This document shows, piece by piece, positions 1 to 6,247 of a stretch of 8,081 nucleotides of DNA. Made by a program: the position numbers and the translations under genes. Origin of the DNA: Rikenellaceae bacterium (lineage in GTDB: Bacteria; Bacteroidota; Bacteroidia; Bacteroidales; UBA932); assembly GCA_900769145.1 (NCBI GenBank), contig CAAGFN010000220.1, positions 1-8,081 of the forward strand. The letters run 5' to 3'. A model generated the notes under the pieces. It ran no database searches, had not been told where the DNA came from, and worked only from the letters and a program-made list of their open reading frames with translations. Each line of letters begins with the position of its first letter. Positions within the stretch are counted from its first letter, which is position 1.

Positions 1-705
1 GCGATAGCCGCAGTTCTTTTCCATTATTTCCGGATGAGAGCCGAAAAAATCCTCCAGAATGCTAACCCTCATTGACTGGGGATTGTGGCCGAGCCTGTAG
101 AAATAATCTTTGACTCCAAGTATTTCTGCGGCACGTACCATCGCATGCTTGAAAGTGACCACCTTGTGTCCGCTCCGCCTCGGCTTGAGATACTGAAGCG
201 CATCCGCAAACCATATACTCATCCTGTTGGCATAGCACAAGACCTTGTCCCCTTCGAAGTAATCCTCCGGCACGGTAGGCTTGACCAGCATAAAGTCATC
301 ATTGAAATATATGAAATGCTCACTCAATCCTGGAATGCGCCATACCATTGTCTCGATAGAGAGGGAGTTGAAGACAGGGAGATATTGTTCATATCCCCTA
401 TATATGACCTTATGGTCAATGATATTGATTTTGGATGACTGGCCCGGGAAACGGCTCTCGATGAAATCCCCGAGACAAGGGTCCTGGCCATCCGTAACAA
501 TGAATATCTTTCTCACGAATGGGGCGAACCTCAAAATAGATGCGACGCAGTAGCGGATTTCGCCTATGCTCACATATCGGATATCTCCGGCCACATCATC
601 TAGTTCGGACTCCCCTCCCTTCTCATGTAAAAGGCGTTTGCGCCTGTGTTCAGTGTCGTTGCCGTCCACCCACGTAATTACTGCATCTATAGGATATTCG
701 CTCAT
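1..705 (-). CDS. Stealth-family sugar-phosphate transferase, C-terminus outside window
   Basis: The minus-strand frame is open from an ATG at 705 to base 1, giving 235 residues with no stop; the rest lies beyond the left edge. The protein begins with the Stealth CR1 motif (IDAVITWVDGND, residues 6-17). CR2 follows: RYVSIGEIRY (43-52), RKIFIVTDGQ (65-74), the FNSLSIE block (112-118) and the acidic FIYFNDD motif (131-137). A GHNP segment at 206-209 fits the CR3 histidine region. Stealth proteins are bacterial relatives of the human GlcNAc-1-phosphotransferase GNPTAB; characterised members transfer hexose-1-phosphate from a nucleotide sugar onto a growing capsule or exopolysaccharide, in the cytoplasm. 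From memory family members are about 320-350 residues, so perhaps 100 are missing. The start is supported because CR1 sits at the extreme N-terminus, as is usual. The gene begins 25 bases after the uvrA stop on the same strand, so read-through from uvrA is possible. The sugar and acceptor cannot be told from sequence. Confidence 0.88.
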   Translation of the reverse strand, partial: MSEYPIDAVITWVDGNDTEHRRKRLLHEKGGESELDDVAGDIRYVSIGEIRYCVASILRFAPFVRKIFIVTDGQDPCLGDFIESRFPGQSSKINIIDHKVIYRGYEQYLPVFNSLSIETMVWRIPGLSEHFIYFNDDFMLVKPTVPEDYFEGDKVLCYANRMSIWFADALQYLKPRRSGHKVVTFKHAMVRAAEILGVKDYFYRLGHNPQSMRVSILEDFFGSHPEIMEKNCGYR

Positions 706-730
706 ATTGGTGAAGTTTTGTTTAAATTGC

Positions 731-3541
731 TTAAAGATAAGCCGCAGTCGGTGTGTCCTTCCTGGCCGACAATTCTTCAGGAGTCCCCGCAAACACAAGC
801 GAGCCTCCATTGTCTCCGGCTCCAGGGCCAAGTTCAACCAGCCAGTCAGCCGAGCGTATCACGTCCAGGTTATGTTCCACGACCACTACAGTGTGTCCCC
901 TGTCCAGAAGCGAATCGAATGCCTTGACCAGTTTTTCGACATCATTGAAATGCAGTCCCGTTGTCGGCTCATCGAAGATGAACATGATTTTCTTCCTGGA
1001 CGAGTCCGTGATGGAAAGATAGTAGGCCAGCTTGATTCTCTGGCTCTCTCCGCCGGAAAGCGTGCTGCTGCTCTGGCCAAGTTTAATGTAGGACAGGCCG
1101 ACATCCACAAGCGGCTGGAGTTTCGCCGCAATTGTCTTCGCTACCGGTTCCGGTTGGGAGGAGAAAAATGCAATCGCCTCATCCACACTCATGTTCAGGA
1201 CATCGTCGATATTCTTGCCCTTGTACCTCACCTCGAGTATTTCAGGCTTGAACCGCTTGCCTCCGCAGGCCTCGCAGACCATAGTGACATCGGCCATGAA
1301 CTGCATTCCGATATGCACATAGCCCTCACCCTGGCATTCGGAACAACGGCCTCCGTCCTGGTTGAAAGAGAAGAATGAAGGAGTAAAACCGTTGATACGG
1401 GCGAACTGCTGCTCGCTGAAAAGACGGCGGATATCGTCATATACCTTGAGATAGGTCACCGCATTGGACCGGGAACTCCGGCCTATGGGATTCTGGTCAA
1501 CATATTCCACGGCGGAGATACGGTCAATGTTGCCGGAAAGCTTCTTGAACACGCCGGGCTGCTGTCCCGTCTCATTAATCCGCCTGAACAGGGCCGGGTA
1601 GAGAATGTCCCCTACAAGCGAGGATTTTCCGCTTCCGCTGACCCCGGACACAACTGTCAGGACGCCGAGAGGGAATGATACGTCAATGCCTTTGAGATTG
1701 TGTTCCATTGCGCCTTCGACATTGACGGAATAGGTCCAGGAGCGCTTCACCCTGGATAACCTCTTCCTTGCGCCCGTGAGATACTGAAGAGTGAGTGAAT
1801 GGCTGACGTCCTCAGGTGAAGCCTCCGAAGCCACGCCCTTGAATATCACCTCTCCCCCGTCGATTCCGGCGAGAGGCCCCATGTCAATGAGCAAGTCCGC
1901 AGCCTTGATAATTTCCTCGTCATGCTCGACCACGACTACTGTATTGCCAATGTCCCTCAGCCTCTTTAGCACCCCGATAAGCCTGTCGGTATCACGCGGA
2001 TGAAGCCCGATGCTCGGCTCATCCAGAATGTACATGGAGCCGACAAGCGAACTTCCCAAAGCGGTGACAAGACTGATTCTCTGGCTTTCGCCTCCCGACA
2101 GGGTATTGCAAGCCCTGTCGAGAGTGAGATATGAAAGGCCCACGTCAGCCACGTACTGGAGGCGGGATACCACTTCCTCCACGGCTTTCCGCACGATAGC
2201 CTTCTCATAATCAGTAAGTTCCAGAGTCTTGAAAAAGTCCAGGAGGTCACCCGATGTCATCTTCAGCAATTCGTGGATATTCTTCCCGCCGACCTTGACA
2301 TAGAGGGCATCCTTCCTCAGGCGGCTCCCCTTGCATTCTGTGCAGACTGCCTTTCCGGAGAAGCGGCTCAGAAGATATTTGTACTGTATCTTGTATTTGT
2401 TGGAGTCCACCCACTTGAAGAATTCATTGATTCCGATGAGCGAATCTTCCTCTGTTTCAGCCTTCCTTCCCTCCCATATCATTGACTTCACATCATCGGA
2501 AAGATTGCAATAAGGCTCGAAAATCGGTATGCCGTATTTTCCCGCCACACTTATGAGATGGTCCTTGAACCAGCCCATTTTATCTCCCTTCCAGCAGGCT
2601 ATTGCCCCGTCGTAAATGCTCAGAGACTTGTCCGGGACGACCAGGTCCTCGCTGATTCCAATCACCTTGCCGAGGCCCCCGCATACGGGGCAGGCTCCGA
2701 GAGGGCTGTTGAAACTGAACATATACTCGTCAGGCTCCCTGAATGTCATGCCGTCCGCCTCGAAGCGGTTGTTGAACTCACGCATCTCCACATTGCCGGA
2801 ATCCCGGACCACGTACATCTTTCCGCCACCCTCCGAGAAACATGTAGATATGGAAGAGAGCAGCCTGGTCCTGAGGTCGGCATCCATTTCTCCGTCAATC
2901 TTCACCCTGTCCACCATCAGCATCAATCCTGCCGGGAAAGAATCGCCCTCCGAATTGGCCAGGACATCGTCAATGCGCAGGGTCCCGGCGGAGACTGAAT
3001 ACAATCTGGAATATCCCTTTTCCTTCAATGCGAGGAGGAGTTCGACCTTGTCCTCCCTGGAATCCCAGCCGAGATCCGCCAGAAGATAGGCGGCAAAGGG
3101 GCCGGGAACCTCAGTCAGATATGCCATCACGTCATTGGAACCGTGGCACTTGACCTCTACCCCGCTGATTGGGGAGAAGGTCCGGCCAATCCTTGCGAAA
3201 ATGATTCTCAGATAGTCATATATCTCGGTTACAGTGGCCACGGTGGAACGCGGATTCCTCACGTTCACCTTCTGCTCAATGGCAATGGCCGGCGGAATGC
3301 CTTCTATGGCCTCCACATCAGGTTTGGACATCCTTCCCAGGAACTGCCTGGCATAGGATGAGAGACTCTCGGCGAAACGCCTCTGTCCCTCGGCGAAAAG
3401 TGTATCAAAGGCAAGCGATGACTTCCCGGAGCCAGAGACCCCGGTAATCACGGTAAACTTATTCCTTGGAATGGTTATGCTTATGTTCTTGAGGTTATTG
3501 ACCTTGGCACCTCTTATCACAATGTTCTCCCCTGCTTCCAT
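731..3541 (-). CDS. uvrA: UvrA, excinuclease ABC subunit A
   Basis: UvrA is the damage-sensing ATPase of nucleotide excision repair; its dimer loads UvrB at bulky lesions. The 936-residue product has the full UvrA layout of two ABC ATPase halves. First half: Walker [10 protein letters not shown] (34-42), signature LSGGESQR (481-488), Walker B ending DE at 507-508, and an H-loop VEHDEE. Second half: Walker A with lysine 639, a C4 zinc finger (CSEC 733-736 and CEAC 756-759), signature LSGGESQR (828-835), Walker B DE at 857-858, and VEHN. Length matches the family (about 940). The reading frame extends two codons upstream to a TTG at 3547, but the ATG at 3541 is the better start. One oddity: in the first half the CPVC pair (284-287) is present, but the upstream CxxC that completes the E. 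coli finger is replaced by FEADG. Another CxxC lies at 400-403. I recall this loss as common in Bacteroidota UvrA. A predicted promoter lies at 3582-3612. It shares the upstream region with parE. Confidence 0.97.
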   Translation of the reverse strand: MEAGENIVIRGAKVNNLKNISITIPRNKFTVITGVSGSGKSSLAFDTLFAEGQRRFAESLSSYARQFLGRMSKPDVEAIEGIPPAIAIEQKVNVRNPRSTVATVTEIYDYLRIIFARIGRTFSPISGVEVKCHGSNDVMAYLTEVPGPFAAYLLADLGWDSREDKVELLLALKEKGYSRLYSVSAGTLRIDDVLANSEGDSFPAGLMLMVDRVKIDGEMDADLRTRLLSSISTCFSEGGGKMYVVRDSGNVEMREFNNRFEADGMTFREPDEYMFSFNSPLGACPVCGGLGKVIGISEDLVVPDKSLSIYDGAIACWKGDKMGWFKDHLISVAGKYGIPIFEPYCNLSDDVKSMIWEGRKAETEEDSLIGINEFFKWVDSNKYKIQYKYLLSRFSGKAVCTECKGSRLRKDALYVKVGGKNIHELLKMTSGDLLDFFKTLELTDYEKAIVRKAVEEVVSRLQYVADVGLSYLTLDRACNTLSGGESQRISLVTALGSSLVGSMYILDEPSIGLHPRDTDRLIGVLKRLRDIGNTVVVVEHDEEIIKAADLLIDMGPLAGIDGGEVIFKGVASEASPEDVSHSLTLQYLTGARKRLSRVKRSWTYSVNVEGAMEHNLKGIDVSFPLGVLTVVSGVSGSGKSSLVGDILYPALFRRINETGQQPGVFKKLSGNIDRISAVEYVDQNPIGRSSRSNAVTYLKVYDDIRRLFSEQQFARINGFTPSFFSFNQDGGRCSECQGEGYVHIGMQFMADVTMVCEACGGKRFKPEILEVRYKGKNIDDVLNMSVDEAIAFFSSQPEPVAKTIAAKLQPLVDVGLSYIKLGQSSSTLSGGESQRIKLAYYLSITDSSRKKIMFIFDEPTTGLHFNDVEKLVKAFDSLLDRGHTVVVVEHNLDVIRSADWLVELGPGAGDNGGSLVFAGTPEELSARKDTPTAAYL

Positions 3542-3581
3542 AGTCAATCAAAATCTAAACAATTCCATAAATAATACTATT

Positions 3582-3612
3582 CAAACATACCAAGTTACTC
3601 AAATTTTTCATA
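3582..3612 (-). promoter_or_regulatory. Predicted uvrA promoter, Bacteroidota type
   Basis: On the minus strand, bases 3589-3582 read TATGTTTG, a perfect match to the Bacteroidota -7 consensus TAnnTTTG. Nineteen bases upstream, 3612-3609 read TATG, three of four matches to the -33 TTTG. This spacing is usual for the primary sigma factor of the phylum. Transcription would start roughly at 3575-3579, giving a leader of about 35 bases before the ATG at 3541. The prediction rests on sequence match alone. Confidence 0.55.
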
Positions 3613-3615
3613 ACA

Positions 3616-3627
3616 GCCAAATTTGGC
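3616..3627. promoter_or_regulatory. Perfect 12-base palindrome, possible operator
   Basis: GCCAAATTTGGC is a perfect self-complementary sequence with no spacer; symmetry stops at the next base on each side. It lies just upstream of the predicted uvrA -33 element and about 65 bases upstream of the predicted parE -33 element, where a dimeric regulator could act on either gene. Without a loop it would not make a terminator hairpin. The protein that might bind it is unknown, and a chance occurrence is possible. Confidence 0.3.
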
Positions 3628-3659
3628 ACGCAGGAACTTCTTGCAGATTCCGAAACCTC

Positions 3660-3705
3660 TTTCCGGACATACTCCAATGCAAAACGATAATGTGAAATCC
3701 GGAAA
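3660..3705. repeat. Separated 8-base inverted repeat upstream of parE
   Basis: TTTCCGGA at 3660-3667 is repeated in perfect inverted orientation as TCCGGAAA at 3698-3705, with 30 bases between. Each arm contains the palindrome TCCGGA. The right arm lies inside the spacer of the predicted parE promoter, so a protein bound there could affect polymerase. The 30-base gap makes a stable RNA hairpin unlikely, and most of the repeat is upstream of the predicted transcription start. Function is not known. Confidence 0.3.
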
Positions 3706-3721
3706 TATTTTATTAAATTTG
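3691..3721 (+). promoter_or_regulatory. Predicted parE operon promoter, Bacteroidota type
   Basis: Bases 3714-3721 read TAAATTTG, a perfect match to the -7 consensus TAnnTTTG. Exactly 19 bases upstream, 3691-3694 read TGTG, three of four matches to the -33 TTTG. Transcription would begin near 3726-3728, about 20 bases before the parE ATG. No Shine-Dalgarno sequence follows, as is normal in this phylum. With gaps of only 4 and 11 bases downstream, this promoter probably also serves the acyltransferase and the acyl-CoA synthetase. Confidence 0.6.
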
Positions 3722-3745
3722 CAATCTTAGACACAATGTTGCAAT
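3719..3745. repeat. Direct repeat TTGCAAT flanking the predicted parE transcription start
   Basis: TTGCAAT occurs at 3719-3725, overlapping the end of the -7 box, and again at 3739-3745, ending directly before the parE ATG. The copies are 20 bases apart, about two helical turns, and each contains the palindrome TTGCAA. The placement would suit a repressor of parE transcription, but the motif is short and could be chance. Confidence 0.25.
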
Positions 3746-5671
3746 ATGGCGGAAATGAATTATACCGATGACAACATCAAGACTCTGGAATGGAACGTGC
3801 ATATCCGCCAGCGTCCGGGAATGTACATCGGAAGACTGGGAAACGGAAACAATGAGAGCGATGGTATCTATGTGATGCTCAAGGAAATTGTGGACAACTC
3901 CATTGACGAATTCGCAATGGGTTACGGCAAGCAGATTTCCATTAACATAGAGAATAACAAAGTGACAGTCAGGGATTTCGGACGAGGAATCCCGCTTGAC
4001 TCCGTGGTCAAGGCCACCAACAACCTCAATACCGGAGGAAAGTTCGACGATGCCGCATTCAAGAAATCGGTGGGTTTGAACGGCGTAGGAGCCAAGGCGG
4101 TCAATGCCCTCTCGGCATCATTCTACATTGAATCATTCCGCAACGGGGAGAGTTCCTGGGCCCAATACGAAAGGGGTGAACTGAAGGACTCCGGCAGGAA
4201 GACCGGAACAGGGCAGAAAAACGGAACCCTGGTCTCATTCGTACCTGACACCCAGCTCTACGGGGCCTACGAATACAATATGGACTACGTAGAGACAATG
4301 GTGAAGAACTACTCCTATCTCAAGAGGGGCCTCTCGCTGGTTCTCAACGGCGTGGAATACAAGTCCGAGAACGGTCTTCTCGACCTTGTCAACGAGAGGC
4401 TTACAGAGGAGTCCGTATATCCGCCGATTCATCTGGAAGGTCCTGACATTGAGATAGTTCTCACCCACGGAAATAGTTACGGGGAGAATGTGGCCTCATT
4501 CGTGAACGGCCAGAATACCAGGGATGGTGGAACCCATCTTGCAGCCTACAGGGAGGCCGTGGCCAAGACCCTGAAGGACTTTTTCAAGAAGAACTACGAG
4601 CCGCAGGACTGCCGCCAGGGCATTGTTGGAGCCATCAGCATCCAGATTCAGGAGCCAAATTTCGAGAACCAGACCAAGACACTTCTCGGCTCCACCTACA
4701 TGTGGGAGAAGCCGATGCGCGATGAAAACGGCAATGAGGTCAAGGGCCCGGACGGAGCCATTCTCATTGACCGCGGACCGACCGTAAGGTCATTCATCAA
4801 TGACTTCATTTCCAAGCATTTGGACAACTATCTCCACATGCACATGGACATTGTCCCGAAACTGGAGGAGAAAATCAAGGCTTCCCAGCAGGAGCGCGAG
4901 GAAATCTCCGTTATCCAGAAGAAAACCAGGGAGAAAAACAAGAAGGCCAACGTCTACAACAAGAAACTGAGGGACTGCCGCTATCATTTCTGCGACAAAC
5001 TCCCGGCTTCCAAGGCTGAAGAAGGAGAGAAATCCAGCATTTTCATTACCGAGGGAGACTCCGCGAGCGGAACCATCACCAAGGTGAGGAACGCCAACAA
5101 CCAGGCCGTGTTCAGCCTCAGGGGCAAGCCGATCAACTGTTACAAGGAAAGCCGCAGGAAGGTGGCCGAGAACGAGGAACTCAATCTCCTCATTTCCGCC
5201 CTCGGGGTGGAAGACGACCTCAAGAACCTGAGATACAACAACATCATTGTCGCGACCGATGCCGATGATGACGGGATGCATATCCGGATGCTGGTACTGA
5301 CCTTCTTCATGAAGTATTACCCTGACCTCATCAGACGCGGTCACGTACACATTCTCCAGACTCCTCTCTTCAGGGTCAGGAACAAGAAAGAGACCCGTTA
5401 CTGCTACTCAGATGATGAAAGGGCCAAGGCGGTAAAGGAACTCAAGAGTGGCGTGGAAATCACCCGATTCAAAGGTCTCGGAGAAATTTCCGCCCACGAA
5501 TTCGTGGATTTCATCGGGGAGAACATGCGCCTCGACCCCGTCAAGCTGGCCGAAGACGAGTCCATCTCCAGCATAATGGAATTCTACATGGGTGACAACA
5601 CCATTGACAGACAGAACTTCATCCGGAAGAACCTCCGCAGCGAGGAGGAACTCGAGGATATTAAAATCTAG
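3746..5671 (+). CDS. parE: DNA topoisomerase IV subunit B (ParE)
   Basis: ParE is the ATPase subunit of topoisomerase IV; with ParC it decatenates daughter chromosomes and relaxes supercoils. The 641-residue product has a GHKL ATPase domain with catalytic-type Glu47 and Asn51 in KEIVDNSIDE, DFGRGIP at 77-83 and the ATP lid GLNGVG at 110-115. The transducer domain carries QTK with Lys311, expected to contact the ATP gamma-phosphate. The TOPRIM domain has EGDSA (Glu436) and DADDD (505-509), the metal-binding acidic residues. The C-terminus has RFKGLGEI. ParE rather than GyrB is favoured by the HIRQRPGMYIG start and the insert before DGIYVMLKE, both as in Bacteroidota ParE; GyrB of this phylum has a different N-terminus. 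No large TOPRIM insertion as in E. coli GyrB is present. The ATG at 3746 is preferred; Met4 (3755) is an alternative. The usual partner parC is not in the window. The acyltransferase gene follows after 4 bases. Confidence 0.94.
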   Translation: MAEMNYTDDNIKTLEWNVHIRQRPGMYIGRLGNGNNESDGIYVMLKEIVDNSIDEFAMGYGKQISINIENNKVTVRDFGRGIPLDSVVKATNNLNTGGKFDDAAFKKSVGLNGVGAKAVNALSASFYIESFRNGESSWAQYERGELKDSGRKTGTGQKNGTLVSFVPDTQLYGAYEYNMDYVETMVKNYSYLKRGLSLVLNGVEYKSENGLLDLVNERLTEESVYPPIHLEGPDIEIVLTHGNSYGENVASFVNGQNTRDGGTHLAAYREAVAKTLKDFFKKNYEPQDCRQGIVGAISIQIQEPNFENQTKTLLGSTYMWEKPMRDENGNEVKGPDGAILIDRGPTVRSFINDFISKHLDNYLHMHMDIVPKLEEKIKASQQEREEISVIQKKTREKNKKANVYNKKLRDCRYHFCDKLPASKAEEGEKSSIFITEGDSASGTITKVRNANNQAVFSLRGKPINCYKESRRKVAENEELNLLISALGVEDDLKNLRYNNIIVATDADDDGMHIRMLVLTFFMKYYPDLIRRGHVHILQTPLFRVRNKKETRYCYSDDERAKAVKELKSGVEITRFKGLGEISAHEFVDFIGENMRLDPVKLAEDESISSIMEFYMGDNTIDRQNFIRKNLRSEEELEDIKI

Positions 5672-5675
5672 AAAT

Positions 5676-6236
5676 ATGAGCGCTTGGAGCAAATTCTGCG
5701 GATTCGCCCTGAAGGCGATGGGCTGGAAATACGATGACGGCCCTGTTCCGGAGGACAAATGCATTATCCTCGGAGTACCGCACACATCATTCTGGGACTT
5801 TGCGGTCTCTTATCTTTACTATACGCAGTTCGACGGATACACGGCCTACGTGATGATCAAGAAAGAGCTTTTCGTCGGCCCGCTCGGCTGGCTTCTGAGA
5901 AAGCTTGGCGGCATTCCTGTTGACAGGAAGAATGCCAGCACGATGGTCAGGAGCCTTATCAAGGAGATGGAAAAAGTTGACAAATTCCACCTTGCCATCG
6001 CACCTGAAGGTACGAGAAAGGCCACCAGGAAATGGAAGACAGGTTACCACCTCATTGCCAAGGAAGTTGGCTGCCCTGTATATATGGGCTATTTCGACTG
6101 GAAGACAAAGCACATAAGCAGAGGACAGAAGGTAGAACTGACAGATGATGCAAGAGCGGATACAGACCGCATCCAGGCATTATATGAAGAGATGCATCTT
6201 GTAGGAAAGCATCCTGAAGGATACATAACACACTAA
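5676..6236 (+). CDS. PlsC-type 1-acylglycerol-phosphate / lysophospholipid acyltransferase
   Basis: The 186-residue product belongs to the PlsC/LPLAT acyltransferase superfamily, which moves an acyl group from acyl-CoA or acyl-ACP to lysophosphatidate or another lysolipid at the inner membrane. Motif I, the catalytic H(x4)D, is HTSFWD (His36, Asp41). A motif II-like LGGIPVDRK lies at 77-85. Motif III is PEGTR (110-114, Glu111), followed by KWKTGYHLIA. It is shorter than classical PlsC (about 240) and has no clear N-terminal membrane helix, typical of a compact Bacteroidota subgroup. The frame stays open upstream to an ATG at 5592 inside parE. I chose 5676 because the extra 28 residues would be parE read in another frame and do not look like this family, and because this start is 4 bases after the parE stop. 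The next gene, 11 bases on, encodes an acyl-activating enzyme, a likely source of the acyl donor. The exact acceptor is not determined; a second PlsC paralogue elsewhere in the genome is possible. Confidence 0.87.
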   Translation: MSAWSKFCGFALKAMGWKYDDGPVPEDKCIILGVPHTSFWDFAVSYLYYTQFDGYTAYVMIKKELFVGPLGWLLRKLGGIPVDRKNASTMVRSLIKEMEKVDKFHLAIAPEGTRKATRKWKTGYHLIAKEVGCPVYMGYFDWKTKHISRGQKVELTDDARADTDRIQALYEEMHLVGKHPEGYITH

Positions 6237-6247
6237 GACTGACAACT

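Noticed and set aside
85..438. Plus-strand open frame of 117 residues at the left end.
   Set aside because: It is antisense to the Stealth gene, whose family motifs are clear on the other strand.
566..1378. Plus-strand open frame of 270 residues opposite the 3' end of uvrA.
   Set aside because: It is fully antisense to conserved uvrA sequence, including the second signature motif and zinc finger, and has no recognisable domain.
3542..3547. TTG start for UvrA two codons upstream of the ATG.
   Set aside because: It is possible but not needed; the ATG at 3541 is a stronger start and family homology begins only after it.
4790..5350. Minus-strand open frame of 186 residues opposite the TOPRIM region of parE.
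   Set aside because: It lies entirely within parE coding sequence and its valine/leucine-rich composition is what the complement of that codon use gives; no motif is recognisable.
5592..5675. Upstream ATG extending the acyltransferase by 28 residues into parE.
   Set aside because: The extension is out-of-frame parE sequence rich in Arg, Ser and Thr; the ATG at 5676 gives a normal start for the family and tight spacing after parE.
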